The notes under the pieces were generated by a model. The model had not been told where the DNA came from and searched no databases. It saw only the letters and a list, made by a program, of their open reading frames with translations. Positions 19,242-29,019 of a DNA stretch of 64,000 nt are shown piece by piece. Each line of letters opens with the position of its first letter. Positions within the stretch are counted from its first letter, which is position 1. The stretch lies in the NCBI GenBank assembly GCA_024699495.1, contig JAILPK010000020.1, positions 1 through 64,000 of the forward strand, given 5' to 3'. A program made the translations under genes and the position numbers. The DNA is from Bacteroidaceae bacterium (GTDB taxonomy: Bacteria; Bacteroidota; Bacteroidia; Bacteroidales; Bacteroidaceae).

Positions 19242-20027
19242 ATGATGAAAAAAGTCTGGGCATGCCTCTGCCAAGGCGACATCCTATTAATGAGAGAAGG
19301 CGGCAACGCCTTCTCTCTTCCCTTTGGAGACGAACCGCCGATGGCACTAAAGCCCTGGAATATGGTTACACAAATCAGATTGGAAGAGCAGATGCTTATG
19401 GTTGTCCGACTTGATGCGCCTGTCGTTGACATCAAGGGGCTGGTGATGATGAATCTGCGTGATTCCTTTAGTGTACTTTCAGAGCAAGAATACCGGTTTG
19501 CAGGCAAGGCAGCAGAACTTATTTACTGGGACCAGAACAGCAAATACTGCGGCTGTTGCGGTGCTCCGATGAAATTCGAAACGGAGATTTCGAAGCGCTG
19601 CACCAACTGCGGAAAGGAACTGTGGCCGCAATTGGCTACGGCAGTTATAGTGCGTATCACGAAGGATGACTCGCCTGAGCCAAGCATTCTACTTGTTCAT
19701 GCAAAGAACTTCCGACGTCCATATTATGGTCTTGTTGCAGGCTTCGTGGAAACAGGAGAAACTCTGGAAGAAGCCGTTCGACGCGAAGTGCGCGAAGAGA
19801 CAGGCATAGAAATCACGAACCTGCGCTACTTTGCCTCGCAACCATGGCCCTACCCTTGCGGTCTGATGGTAGGATTTACGGCCACCTATGTGTCGGGAGA
19901 AATACATCTGCAACAGTCTGAATTGTCACTTGGAGGATGGTTTACGCGTGACAATATTCCAGCTATACCTGGAAAATCTTCAATCGCACGCCAACTGATT
20001 GACAACTGGCTGAAGCGGGAAGAATAA
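19242..20027 (+). CDS. nudC: NAD(H) diphosphatase, Nudix family
   Basis: NudC cleaves NAD(H) to NMN(H) and AMP and removes NAD caps from RNA in the families studied. The 261 residues carry a four-Cys zinc ribbon (Cys103, Cys106, Cys120, Cys123), a complete Nudix box from Gly167 to Ile189 (GFVETGE then REVREETGI) and SQPWPYP at 199-205, the NADH-pyrophosphatase hallmark. It lies 50 bp after the hexomutase gene. A repeat array follows its stop. Confidence 0.95.
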   Translation: MMKKVWACLCQGDILLMREGGNAFSLPFGDEPPMALKPWNMVTQIRLEEQMLMVVRLDAPVVDIKGLVMMNLRDSFSVLSEQEYRFAGKAAELIYWDQNSKYCGCCGAPMKFETEISKRCTNCGKELWPQLATAVIVRITKDDSPEPSILLVHAKNFRRPYYGLVAGFVETGETLEEAVRREVREETGIEITNLRYFASQPWPYPCGLMVGFTATYVSGEIHLQQSELSLGGWFTRDNIPAIPGKSSIARQLIDNWLKREE

Positions 20028-20099
20028 GAACTGAAGCTGCATTATAGATGTCAGCTAAACGTTGAGAAACATAGCTCTAAGCATCTATAACACTTGCTG

Positions 20100-20317
20100 A
20101 CAAGATTGCAGATTAAAGCAGACTGGATTGCAGATTAAAGCAGACAAGATTTCAGATTAACGCAGACTGGATTACTGAGTAAAGAAGACAAGATTACTGA
20201 GTAAAGCAGACTGGATTGCAGATTTAAGCAGGCTGGATTGCAGATTAACGCAAACTGGATTGCATAGTAACGCAGGCTGGATTACAGATTAAATCAGACT
20301 GGATTGCAGATTAATAG
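20100..20317. repeat. Ten tandem copies of an exact 22-bp period
   Basis: Ten units of 22 bp run head to tail; the core is GATTGCAGATTAAAGCAG preceded by ACTG or ACAA. The ACTG and ACAA forms alternate over the first five copies. Variants replace GCAGATTA with ACTGAGTA or GCATAGTA. The last unit includes the stop codon of the minus-strand esterase at 20311, so the array grew up to the end of that gene. Before it, TTATAGATG (20042-20050) and CATCTATAA (20082-20090) form a dyad without a T run. The 20028-20310 spacer separates two convergent genes and holds no other gene. Confidence 0.95.
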
Positions 20318-21237
20318 CCAAAGTATCTCTTGCAATATATACTCAAGGTGCTGTCGTATTTTTCACTACAATCCTTGTCATTCATTAAGAGATGGCCTGA
20401 ATTTGGGTAAACAATCAACGAATAGGGTTTATTCATACTGTCATACTTTTCTGCCAAGGCTTTATAATGAGCTGGATTTATGAGCTTGTCCTTGTCTCCA
20501 TAAGCGAAGATGGCCGGAAGGGCCGTGCTGTCAGAGATATAGGTTATAGGTGAAGCACTCATCTTTATGCTGTCGAGCCATTGTTTGTCGTTGTGCTTGG
20601 AATTTATGTATTTTCCTGTGCAACAGAACACGAATTTCTTTATATCCTCACTTGTGGCATTTGTGTCATTAGGGAAAAGTAAACAAAAGTCTGCCGGCCC
20701 CACCTTGATAGCCTCGAATTTCAGCGGCAACGAATTGCGATAATTATATGCAAACATCATAGCCAGATGTCCGCCTGCCGACGTTCCGGCAATCGCTATC
20801 TGACATATATGCGCACCATGGTCAGCTGAAAACTGAACAATATGTTCCAGACAATGACCTATTTCGGATAGCATCGTAGGAAGAGACACATTCTCTTCTT
20901 TGAGCAGACTGTAATTCATCGTTGCTGTGGCATAGCCTTTCTGCACCCAGGTGTAACAATCTCTGTGGTGCTCATCCTTGTCTCCCCCTATCCAAGAGCC
21001 GCCATGGACATACAAGATGAGAGCCAGACTATCTATCTCTGACGCATCTGCAGGTAAATAAAGATCATAATTATTGTGTGGATTTTCACCATAACAGATG
21101 TCAAGATACCTATTACCATAACTGTCATTCCACTTTGGCTTATTCAAATATACCAAGATGCCTGCTGCAAGGCAGATGATTAGTAGAAAGCCTGCCATAC
21201 AGGCACAACCTTTCTTAATACAGCCTTTCTTGTTCAT
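20311..21237 (-). CDS. Membrane-anchored alpha/beta hydrolase (carboxylesterase-like)
   Basis: A 308-residue esterase or lipase fold. Residues 15-31 form a hydrophobic anchor or uncleaved signal after a Lys/Cys-rich start. The oxyanion motif HGGSW is at 78-82, the nucleophile elbow GTSAG at 151-155 with Ser153, the acid in GDKD at 247-250 and His282 in SGHLL. This order is that of the BD-FAE/acetyl-esterase group. It lies 78 bp downstream of the CE15-like gene on the same strand, so a shared role in removing ester groups from plant glycans is possible but unproven. Confidence 0.8.
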   Translation of the reverse strand: MNKKGCIKKGCACMAGFLLIICLAAGILVYLNKPKWNDSYGNRYLDICYGENPHNNYDLYLPADASEIDSLALILYVHGGSWIGGDKDEHHRDCYTWVQKGYATATMNYSLLKEENVSLPTMLSEIGHCLEHIVQFSADHGAHICQIAIAGTSAGGHLAMMFAYNYRNSLPLKFEAIKVGPADFCLLFPNDTNATSEDIKKFVFCCTGKYINSKHNDKQWLDSIKMSASPITYISDSTALPAIFAYGDKDKLINPAHYKALAEKYDSMNKPYSLIVYPNSGHLLMNDKDCSEKYDSTLSIYCKRYFGY

Positions 21238-21315
21238 ATAATATAAGTCATTAAAAAGGAAAATATCGATGGGCTGAGAAATATGCTAAAATAATTATTG
21301 GGGGATTCTTAATTT

Positions 21316-22461
21316 CTATTCTCCCAACAGGAATCTATCTATAAATGACTGAACAATGGGGTATTGGCTTTCTGGCAACATACAATGGTTGTGACCGCCT
21401 AATATACTGCAACCAAAACGATCGCCAATGCCAAAACGCTCCCAAACACGACGGGCAGCCTCAGCTGAAGGTTTCATCGCTTCGTCTGCCAGCCACTTCC
21501 AATCTGGGTTCCCAAGTAAGAGCAAAGCACGAGGGCAAATCATCGCACAGACTTCATGTTGATCAAAAGGCAGACGATAAACACTGTCACCTCCGAAATT
21601 ATCACGCATTGATTCAAGAAACCAGTGGTAATCAGTATGATCGAGGTCTTCTACACCTTGCAAGGTATGACTCACACGCCATGCAGCAGCCCCACCACCG
21701 CCAGGTTCCTGAGAAATTGTCAGGGCAATGCGTTCATCAAAAGCGCCGCAATAGAGGGCCATCTTTCCTGCATAAGAACAGCCCGTGACCCCGATATGTT
21801 CCATATCAATGCGAGTTTGGTCAGTTCCCAAAATCTGAAGCCCGTCAAGGAGTCGGCTTAAGCCCCACGCCCATTCAATGTAAGCACCATTTGACTGCAG
21901 ATGGGGATAGAGGCGATCAAACGGATGCTGACCGCGTGTATGGTGATTATGCCAGATATGTGAGTAGTCGTTCACCTGATTCTCATGAAAAACCATTGTA
22001 GCAATGGGCTTTCCCTCGAACAGCTGCCGAGGCAGAGATATGCCACTTGTGCCAATCATCAGGGCATAGGGGGGATGTCCCATTTTCGGGTATTTTATGG
22101 TAGAGCGCATTACCAACTCACGACCTTCGACATTGACCTTTACGATAAGCGTATCAGCATCCATATATGCTGACACAGCACCTGGGGGCATGACCGGTTT
22201 TTCCCCAAGCTCATAATGTTGAATAAGATGTCCCAATATATTGCGCCTATATGCCCAATCACTGAAAGCAGTTACCCCCTCAAGAGGATCGGGCAGCTCA
22301 TGAATTACAGGCAGTTCAGCGGCCGGGGGCATAACAGGTTTGGGAGAGTCGGGAAGGGTATTCTCAACACTATAGACCAAAGGTGGAATTGAGTCTGCCG
22401 TATGCTGCGCCTTAGCTGACAAAACAGTAGCGACTGTCAACAGTAAATAGATTCGTTTCAT
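21316..22461 (-). CDS. CE15-like glucuronoyl esterase
   Basis: A 381-residue exported protein (signal peptide MKRIYLLLTVATVLSAKAQ). CE15 enzymes cut the ester between glucuronic acid on xylan and lignin alcohols. The nucleophile elbow reads GCSYAGK at 227-233 (Ser229); the usual form is GCSRxGK, so the oxyanion Arg is Tyr here. The acidic residue sits in QEPGGGGAAAWR (Glu252) and the His in GGHNHC (His357). A GH115 alpha-glucuronidase lies 3 kb away on the same strand, which supports a role in glucuronoxylan use. No confident promoter is seen in the repeat-rich DNA upstream. Confidence 0.8.
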   Translation of the reverse strand: MKRIYLLLTVATVLSAKAQHTADSIPPLVYSVENTLPDSPKPVMPPAAELPVIHELPDPLEGVTAFSDWAYRRNILGHLIQHYELGEKPVMPPGAVSAYMDADTLIVKVNVEGRELVMRSTIKYPKMGHPPYALMIGTSGISLPRQLFEGKPIATMVFHENQVNDYSHIWHNHHTRGQHPFDRLYPHLQSNGAYIEWAWGLSRLLDGLQILGTDQTRIDMEHIGVTGCSYAGKMALYCGAFDERIALTISQEPGGGGAAAWRVSHTLQGVEDLDHTDYHWFLESMRDNFGGDSVYRLPFDQHEVCAMICPRALLLLGNPDWKWLADEAMKPSAEAARRVWERFGIGDRFGCSILGGHNHCMLPESQYPIVQSFIDRFLLGE

Positions 22462-22516
22462 TGTCCGGTAGAAAAAAATCTATATTAATTATCCTTTTGC
22501 TGAATCTTTAGATTCT

Positions 22517-22680
22517 CCAGGTGGACTAGGTGGACTAGGTATTCTAGGAATTTCTAGGAATTTCTAGGTATTCCTAGGTATTTCTAGGAATTTCTAGGTA
22601 TTCCTAGGTATTCTAGATATTCTAGGTATTCTAGATATTCTAGGTATTCTTGGTATTCTTGGTATTCAAGATATTCTGCT
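22517..22680. repeat. TTCTAGGTATT / TTTCTAGGAA short tandem repeats
   Basis: About 165 bp of alternating 9-11 bp words, TTCTAGGTA and TTTCTAGGAA with CCTAGG variants, drifting to TTCTTGGTA at the right end. CCTAGG and TCTAGA are palindromic, so the block is full of small dyads. It lies just upstream of the CE15-like gene within the 640-bp spacer 22462-23101. Bases 22690-22880 are AT-rich with no gene I can support. Confidence 0.9.
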
Positions 22681-22881
22681 TACTCATGCGAAATAAAACA
22701 TTCTTCTGCAAAGATATATCATTTTGTTAATAACAAAACAAATTGTATCAATATTTTTTGATTATAGCCGAAAAGAATACGAATCAAAGGCGCTTACACT
22801 ATACTACGCCATAGTAGAAGACCTCATGTAAGCCAAATAAAAGACGAGAAAACGTAGAAAAAATCTCGGTTTAAGAGAAAA

Positions 22882-22913
22882 CAAAAACCGCAGCTCCGAA
22901 AAGGAAACTGCGG
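22882..22913 (-). terminator. Terminator of the ffh-folD unit
   Basis: CCGCAG (22888-22893) pairs with CTGCGG (22908-22913), with an inner TCC/GGA pairing. On the minus strand the stem is followed by TTTTTG. It lies about 190 bp past the folD stop, with an array of 46-bp repeats in between. Confidence 0.7.
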
Positions 22914-22920
22914 CTATGTA

Positions 22921-23108
22921 AATAGAGAGGTTCTATTGATTATTATAATAGAGGGTCAAATAATTATATAAATAGAGAGATTCTTATAAATAATTAGAGA
23001 CTCAAATAATTATGTAAATAGAGAGATTCTTATAAAGAATTAGAGACTCAAATAATTATATAAATAGAGAGATTCTTATAAAGAATTAGAGGGTCAAATA
23101 ATTATTTA
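22921..23108. repeat. Four copies of a 46-50 bp AT-rich unit after folD
   Basis: Three units of exactly 46 bp and one of 50 bp, each starting AATAGAGAGATTCTTATAAA and ending in a CAAATAATTAT tail. The last copy runs into the folD stop codon at 23102. In the minus-strand transcript the array would form the 3' untranslated region ahead of the terminator. Confidence 0.9.
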
Positions 23109-23980
23109 TAATACTCGTGGTTGGCAGCTGCCAAAGTATTCATCATCAACATGCAGATTGTCATTGGGCCGACTCCTCCAGGCACCGGGGTTATGGCTTG
23201 GCATAATGGGGCTACAGATTCAAAGTCCACATCACCGCAGAGGCGGAAACCACTCTTGCGTGTCGAGTCGGGAACTCTGGTTGTCCCAACATCAATAATT
23301 ATTGATCCGGGTTTAACCATATCAGCTGTTACGAAACAGGGCTTACCTATTGCTGCTATAATTATATCTGCCTTACGGCATTCCTCCTTCAACTGAGGAC
23401 TATGACTGTGGCAAACAGTAACGGTAGAATCTCCTCCGTTCTTCTGCATCATAAGCTGTGACATTGGTTTTCCTACGATATTGCTTCGCCCAAGTATCAC
23501 GCATTTCTTCCCACTGGTTTCCAGGTTATAACGACGCAACAACTCGAGTATTCCTTTAGGCGTAGCACTGATAAATGCCGGAATACCGATAGCCATCCTT
23601 CCGACATTTATAGGATGGAATCCGTCAACATCCTTACGATAATCTATGGCTTCTATGATCTTCTGTTCAGAGATGTGTTTGGGCAAGGGCAACTGCACTA
23701 TAAAGCCATCTACTGAAGCATCATCGTTTAGGCGTGCGACTTCTGAGAGCAGATACTCTTCTGTAATATCGTCCTCAAACCGAAGCAACGTGCTCTCAAA
23801 TCCACAGGCTTCACATGCGAGCACCTTGTTCTTTACGTAGGTTTCACTGCCACCGTCGTGCCCGACAAGAATGGCAGCAAGATGCGGACGCCTGCCACCG
23901 GAAGCAACGATGGCCTCAACTTTGTCCTTAATCTCAGCCTTTATCTGTGCGGCTGTAGCTTTTCCATCAATGAGAATCAT
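23102..23980 (-). CDS. folD: Bifunctional methylenetetrahydrofolate dehydrogenase/cyclohydrolase
   Basis: FolD interconverts 5,10-methylene-THF and 10-formyl-THF for purine and formyl-Met synthesis in the cytosol. The 292 residues fit the family. The substrate motif [15 protein letters not shown] holds the catalytic Lys, VQLPLPKH is at about 97-104, and [10 protein letters not shown] marks the NADP fold; [13 protein letters not shown] is near the end. It starts 5 bp after ffh and is surely co-transcribed with it. Confidence 0.97.
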   Translation of the reverse strand: MILIDGKATAAQIKAEIKDKVEAIVASGGRRPHLAAILVGHDGGSETYVKNKVLACEACGFESTLLRFEDDITEEYLLSEVARLNDDASVDGFIVQLPLPKHISEQKIIEAIDYRKDVDGFHPINVGRMAIGIPAFISATPKGILELLRRYNLETSGKKCVILGRSNIVGKPMSQLMMQKNGGDSTVTVCHSHSPQLKEECRKADIIIAAIGKPCFVTADMVKPGSIIIDVGTTRVPDSTRKSGFRLCGDVDFESVAPLCQAITPVPGGVGPMTICMLMMNTLAAANHEYYK

Positions 23981-23985
23981 ATATG

Positions 23986-25311
23986 TTATTTTCTTGGCAT
24001 TCGAGACATCATTTGCCCCATTTTACTGCCGGTTACCATTTTCATCATCTTACGCATCTGCTCAAACTGCTTTATAAGGCGATTTACAGCCTGGATATCT
24101 GTACCAGAGCCGCGTGCGATGCGATTACGGCGACTAGTGTTCAGAAGTTCAGGATGAGTGCGTTCCTTTGGAGTCATACTTTGGATGATAGCTTCAATGC
24201 CCTTGAACGCATCATCATCTATGTCAATATCCTTCAAGGCTTTGCCGACTCCGGGAATCATCGAAGCCAGTTCTTTGATATTACCCATCTTCTTTATCTG
24301 CTGGATTTGGGCATAGAAATCATTGAAGTCAAACTGATTCTTCTGAATCCTACGTTCCAAACGGCGGGCCTCTTCTTCATCATATTGCTCCTGAGCGCGT
24401 TCTACAAGGCTGACTATATCCCCCATGCCAAGAATGCGGTCTGCCATTCGAGCAGGATGGAAGATATCTATGCCATCCATCTTTTCGCTGGTTCCAACAA
24501 ACTTAATCGGTTTATCTACTACCGTGCGAATAGAAAGCGCCGCACCACCACGAGTGTCGCCATCCAGTTTGGTCAGCACAACGCCTGTGAAATCCAGGCG
24601 GTCATTGAATTCCTTTGCCGTATTCACCGCGTCCTGACCAGTCATGGCGTCAACGACAAATAGGATTTCGTCCGGATTGATAGCACGCTTAATAGCTGCT
24701 ATCTCCTGCATAAGAGGTTCGTCCACTGCTAAACGGCCAGCAGTATCCACAATAACGACATCGTAAGCCTTGGCCTTGGCCTCCTGGATTGCATTCAAGG
24801 CAATCTGCACAGGATCTGAATTGCCCTGCTCTTCATAAACAGGAACTCCTATCTGCTCACCAAGTACCTTCAATTGCTCAATAGCAGCAGGGCGATAGAC
24901 GTCGCACGCTGCAAGCAAAGGCCGCTTGTTGCGTTTGTTTTTGAGCATCAAAGCGAGTTTGCCGCTGAAAGTGGTTTTACCAGCGCCGTTCAAGCCCGCC
25001 ATGAGGATAACACTCGGACGACTTTCGAGTTTTAGTTCCGAGGCTTCCCCACCCATCAATAAAGCAAGCTCATCGTGGACAATCTTCACCATCAGTTGTG
25101 ATGGCTTCACCGCCGTGAGCACATTCTGTCCGAGGGCTTTCTGCTTGACAGTATCAGTAAACTGCTTTGCAACCTTATAGTTTACGTCAGCATCCAAAGG
25201 GGCACGACGCACATCTTTGAGGGTTTCAGCAACATTGATCTCAGTGATTTTACCCTCACCCTTCAATATCTTGAATGAACGCTCAAGGCGTTCGGATAAA
25301 TTCTCAAACAT
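23986..25311 (-). CDS. ffh: Signal recognition particle GTPase
   Basis: Ffh binds 4.5S RNA and signal sequences of nascent membrane proteins. The 441 residues show the N domain, the G1 motif [33 protein letters not shown] and a Met-rich M domain ending in [20 protein letters not shown]. It begins only 29 bp downstream of the GH115 gene, with no clear promoter between them, so read-through from GH115 is possible though a promoter inside the GH115 gene is more likely for an essential gene. Confidence 0.97.
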   Translation of the reverse strand: MFENLSERLERSFKILKGEGKITEINVAETLKDVRRAPLDADVNYKVAKQFTDTVKQKALGQNVLTAVKPSQLMVKIVHDELALLMGGEASELKLESRPSVILMAGLNGAGKTTFSGKLALMLKNKRNKRPLLAACDVYRPAAIEQLKVLGEQIGVPVYEEQGNSDPVQIALNAIQEAKAKAYDVVIVDTAGRLAVDEPLMQEIAAIKRAINPDEILFVVDAMTGQDAVNTAKEFNDRLDFTGVVLTKLDGDTRGGAALSIRTVVDKPIKFVGTSEKMDGIDIFHPARMADRILGMGDIVSLVERAQEQYDEEEARRLERRIQKNQFDFNDFYAQIQQIKKMGNIKELASMIPGVGKALKDIDIDDDAFKGIEAIIQSMTPKERTHPELLNTSRRNRIARGSGTDIQAVNRLIKQFEQMRKMMKMVTGSKMGQMMSRMPRK

Positions 25312-25340
25312 GATATTTATATTATCGTTATATTATTTTC

Positions 25341-27740
25341 TTATTTGCGAACAAATAACTCATCGACGACGACGCCCTCGTCTAAAGCAGTCAGCACCAG
25401 ACTGTGATTTCCACGCTTTAGGGTTACAGGCAAACGTGCGATAACTACTGCATAGTTGCGCAGGACATTCTGCTTCCAGGTTTCACTCCGCCCCTCAGTA
25501 TTATATGTGAAGACAACAGGAGTTCCCCCATCCAAAGACAAGGAGAAACGTTGCTGCTCCTCTATGGGATGAGTTGGCAACATGTGAACTTCGACTATCA
25601 GTTCCTTTTTCGATGTTAAATTATAATTGAACTTATATGTGACATTGAAGTTTTTGGGTATTGGCATAGCTCTAATAGATGTGCCAAGGCCTAATACAGG
25701 GGCAAGAATATACTCTCCGCCGAAATTTGCAGCGTCATAGCTGGCTCCGTAGAAAGTGGCTATAGTGGCGGGATCTTTGGTAAGTTGAGTAGTAGAACGA
25801 TCGTGACTAAGCGGTTTGAATACCGTAAGGTCACGTGGAGAAGCATTCATTATGCCCTTCCATTTTCCTTTACGGATCTGATTATACTTCTCTGTCATTT
25901 GCACCACTTTATCATGTGCCTGGTCACTTCTGCGCCATGTGTCAGCGACAGACTCGCCTGGCATATAAGTCTTATTATGACGTGCCAGCATCGCACAACA
26001 ATATTTGGTATTGACAGCAGAAGCGGTAACAAGCGGATATTCACAGAGCTCATAAAAGGCGTCGTAGCGTTCGGGATATGAGCGGCGAATGGAATCGGCA
26101 AGCCACTCCAGCTCAGAAGTAAGTTTGTCAAATGCAGACAAGCGCTTACGGATTTTAGCTTCGCTCCAGGGCAAGTCCTTCACCTTTGTCCATTCTAAAT
26201 CTGTTTCCTCAGTACGAGTCCCCGCCATGTGCTCGGGCTTGCATTGGAACACATAGTTGTAATACTTCTTCATGTAGATGCTGGCAAGGCGCGCCACTTC
26301 CGGGTTAAGCGTCTGTGAATAAAAATTTTCCAGATGAGTGCTTATGGTAGTTTTTGTGACCTTCTCAATATCCCATGCCATATCCATAAAAAGACTGATC
26401 TGATATTCAAGCGGTTTTATGTCACCAACATTTAGGACCCAAACACGAGCCGCGCCGTGGTAATATGCTTCAGACATCTGCTGATACATCAGAAAAGGAC
26501 TGGCAGAAGAGCTCCACAGATAGTCATGCGGACGTCCCCAATAGGAGGCGTGATAATAGATTCCGTTACCACCGCTGCGCTGACGTTCCAGTTCTGTAGG
26601 GAAATGACGGATGTAACCATAATTGTCATCACACCACATAAGTGTCACATCATCCGGCAACTGCAGCCCTGCCTTATATATATCTTCAACCTCTTTGTAA
26701 GGGATGAAGACCTGAGGTATATAGTCAACCCGTTTAGATACATGTTTGGTGAGCAAAGCTCGCTGGTCGCTAATCACCTGTTCCAGCAGCTGCTTCTTTT
26801 CCTCTAATGTGTTTGCTCCGGACATAGGACCATCGTGAATGCCACGAATGCCAAGTGTGTACATCATGGGCTGACGGGCAGTCTCCTTCACACGAGTCTC
26901 CCAAAAATTGAGTACATTTTCTTTGTTGGAAGCATAGTCGTAGGCACCGACTCCACGCTCTTTCCATTCACCATTAGCATTACAAGCCATAGGTTCGCAA
27001 TGGCTTGTGCCGATAAAGATTCCATAGCGCTGTGCCAATTCACGCAGACCTTCAGTTAGGAAAAAGGGTCTTGAAACCTCGTGCATTGGCGGCCAATAGA
27101 GGTTGGCACGCAAACGAAGAAGCAGTTCGAATATCTTCTCTGTGGTTTTTTCCCCAATCTCACCCTTGTCATTTGGTTCGAACACCTTGGTTACCCAAGG
27201 GAGGAAAGCAAAATCCTCATCATTTATAAAAATACCGCGGAAGGAGACGTTGGGGGAGCTCTGCAAGACATAATTGGGACGGAGCGTAAGACTGGTTCTG
27301 CCGTAAGGCGTAACATCGCCCCACCACTCCCAGGCTGAAACGCCAAGCATTCTTGTTACCTCAATGATACCATAGGCTGTTCCATATTGATCGCTGCCGG
27401 CAATAACCAGGCGATTATCGGGACTGACTGCTATGACGAATGCCTGAGCCTGACCGTCAAGCCATGAGAAGTCCACTCCGGTAGTGGCCAGAAGGCTGCG
27501 CCCGGATGCATTGTTGCGAGATGCAATTATGATACGATATTCCCCGCTGTTAACCAACAATTGGGAGGCGAGAACTGCCTGAAAATCCTTTTGTAAAATA
27601 GAAACTGCTGTTTGAACGACTGGTGCTTCTTTTTCACTGACACATACAGATACTGACTCGCCTCGGGCTATGTGGAAATTATCTGCATATAGTCTTGGAA
27701 TGAATATAGAAAGAACTAAAAACAAAAGAACACGTTTCAT
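25341..27740 (-). CDS. GH115 xylan alpha-1,2-glucuronidase
   Basis: A 799-residue exported enzyme (signal peptide MKRVLLFLVLSIFIPRLYA). GH115 members remove (4-O-methyl)-glucuronic acid from xylan, including from internal xylose. Family features seen are AYGIIEVTRMLGVSAWEWWGD, the catalytic-domain stretch FRGIFINDEDF, NLYWPPMHE, GTSHCEPM, LGIRGIHDGPM and LMWCDDNYGYIR. The C-terminal part has the beta-rich fold typical for the family. It sits directly upstream of ffh, with the secG terminator behind it, and near the CE15-like esterase, suggesting a small dispersed glucuronoxylan set. Confidence 0.92.
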   Translation of the reverse strand: MKRVLLFLVLSIFIPRLYADNFHIARGESVSVCVSEKEAPVVQTAVSILQKDFQAVLASQLLVNSGEYRIIIASRNNASGRSLLATTGVDFSWLDGQAQAFVIAVSPDNRLVIAGSDQYGTAYGIIEVTRMLGVSAWEWWGDVTPYGRTSLTLRPNYVLQSSPNVSFRGIFINDEDFAFLPWVTKVFEPNDKGEIGEKTTEKIFELLLRLRANLYWPPMHEVSRPFFLTEGLRELAQRYGIFIGTSHCEPMACNANGEWKERGVGAYDYASNKENVLNFWETRVKETARQPMMYTLGIRGIHDGPMSGANTLEEKKQLLEQVISDQRALLTKHVSKRVDYIPQVFIPYKEVEDIYKAGLQLPDDVTLMWCDDNYGYIRHFPTELERQRSGGNGIYYHASYWGRPHDYLWSSSASPFLMYQQMSEAYYHGAARVWVLNVGDIKPLEYQISLFMDMAWDIEKVTKTTISTHLENFYSQTLNPEVARLASIYMKKYYNYVFQCKPEHMAGTRTEETDLEWTKVKDLPWSEAKIRKRLSAFDKLTSELEWLADSIRRSYPERYDAFYELCEYPLVTASAVNTKYCCAMLARHNKTYMPGESVADTWRRSDQAHDKVVQMTEKYNQIRKGKWKGIMNASPRDLTVFKPLSHDRSTTQLTKDPATIATFYGASYDAANFGGEYILAPVLGLGTSIRAMPIPKNFNVTYKFNYNLTSKKELIVEVHMLPTHPIEEQQRFSLSLDGGTPVVFTYNTEGRSETWKQNVLRNYAVVIARLPVTLKRGNHSLVLTALDEGVVVDELFVRK

Positions 27741-27782
27741 TTTTTAAGCTATTTAGATATATTAGACTGATTGCTATTTGAA

Positions 27783-27840
27783 AAACATAGCCCCGAAAGG
27801 CGTTTGGGCATTATGTGCTGCACCTTTCAGGGCTTAATCT
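27783..27840 (-). terminator. Terminator of the rlmN-secG operon
   Basis: AGCCCCGAAAGG (27789-27800) pairs with CCTTTCAGGGCT (27823-27834) with one mismatch, and the minus strand continues with ATGTTTTTC. It lies 32 bp past the secG stop and 49 bp before the GH115 start. Confidence 0.85.
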
Positions 27841-27865
27841 TCTTGATTATGACAACCCATTGCTG

Positions 27866-28219
27866 TTAGTTGGCAGGCTTCTCTGCTGCGGGTGTAGGCT
27901 GCTGTGCATCAGTTGCAGGAATAGTGGGAAGATTGGTCGGAGCTGTTGTCTTCTGCTCAGTAGCAATACCTTCCATGACAGAATTGTTATTCTGAGATGA
28001 AGGGATGAAATAGACCGAAGCGATGCTCAATACAACCATCGTAGCAGCCAATCCCCATGTTAGTTTCTCAATAACATCTGTAGTTTTACGAACACCCATA
28101 ACCTGATTGCCACTGGCAAAGCCGCTGGCAAGACCGCCACCTTTGGACTCTTGAACAAGCACGATGAGGCACATTAAAATAGATGCAATAACTACGAGGA
28201 TTACAAGTAAATTGTACAT
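27866..28219 (-). CDS. secG: SecYEG translocon subunit SecG
   Basis: SecG aids protein export through SecYEG in the inner membrane. The 117 residues have two membrane spans (about 3-22 and 54-73) joined by the conserved loop VQESKGGGLASGFA. The C-terminal tail is Pro/Ala/Thr-rich and low in complexity, as in Bacteroidales homologues. It is the last gene of the run from rlmN, 20 bp after the TPR-like gene. Confidence 0.93.
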   Translation of the reverse strand: MYNLLVILVVIASILMCLIVLVQESKGGGLASGFASGNQVMGVRKTTDVIEKLTWGLAATMVVLSIASVYFIPSSQNNNSVMEGIATEQKTTAPTNLPTIPATDAQQPTPAAEKPAN

Positions 28220-28239
28220 TTGATATAAAAGGATTTAAG

Positions 28240-29016
28240 TTAAATTTTGTGTTGACTATTCAGCTCCAGCTTACGCAGGAATCTGATTTGGTCGGCAAAG
28301 TAAGCGTTTTTTTTCGGAATCATCAAATTTAAACGCTTAATTATTTCAATTGCCTTGGAATATTTGCCTTGTTTAATGTAAATTCTTGCCAAAGTCTCGG
28401 TAAAATAGTCATATTTTTCAGTTTCTTCAGCTTTATTTGATTCTGATTCAAGTGGAGAATGATCTGCTGATACTCTCTCTGCCTCTTCAACGTCGGGAGT
28501 GTCTGACGGAAGCATAATCCGTCCGCCGCCATCCTCAATGAACTCATCTATAATTTGTGTCGTACGAGAATCATCAACATTTTCTGCTGAGGTGTGCTCA
28601 GTATCTATATCCTCCATCTGCATCAGATATGAGATGTAATCTACAGAGGCATCCACGGATTGGGAAACATCCTGATGGTTTTGTTCAGGGCTTTGGGCTA
28701 AAAATGAGTCTATAAGACTAATTGTGCGGTCCAGCTGAGGCTCTGTACCCGTTTTGACCTTGCTACGCCGGCGCTCGGGAGCTACTTTATATTTGTAGCC
28801 CTCAAGCAATTCGAAGAGTTGTGTCCTGTCGGGAAGTAGGACTGCTGCCTTGCGTAGTTCAGGCCCAAAGGCATCAGACTGGAGCTGGTAGAGTCCGCGC
28901 ACATACAGTAAACGGGCCGAATGAAAATACGGATGACGTTCTACGATTTGCTTTAGTTGCCCGACTACATCGTCGTTAAGGCTTTCAGGATTCTTTATAT
29001 AGTGAATGTAGTCCAT
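28240..29016 (-). CDS. TPR-like cytoplasmic protein of unknown function
   Basis: A 258-residue protein without signal peptide or membrane span. The N-terminus (residues 1-75) is helical and repeats-like (VVGQLKQIVERHPYFHSARLLYVRGLY). The middle is acidic and low in complexity. Residues 215-250 form one tetratricopeptide-type unit (LARIYIKQGKYSKAIEIIKRL). It is conserved between lptE and secG in Bacteroidales, a position that hints at envelope biogenesis, but I know no assigned function. It starts 3 bp after lptE. Confidence 0.75.
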   Translation of the reverse strand: MDYIHYIKNPESLNDDVVGQLKQIVERHPYFHSARLLYVRGLYQLQSDAFGPELRKAAVLLPDRTQLFELLEGYKYKVAPERRRSKVKTGTEPQLDRTISLIDSFLAQSPEQNHQDVSQSVDASVDYISYLMQMEDIDTEHTSAENVDDSRTTQIIDEFIEDGGGRIMLPSDTPDVEEAERVSADHSPLESESNKAEETEKYDYFTETLARIYIKQGKYSKAIEIIKRLNLMIPKKNAYFADQIRFLRKLELNSQHKI

Positions 29017-29019
29017 AAA

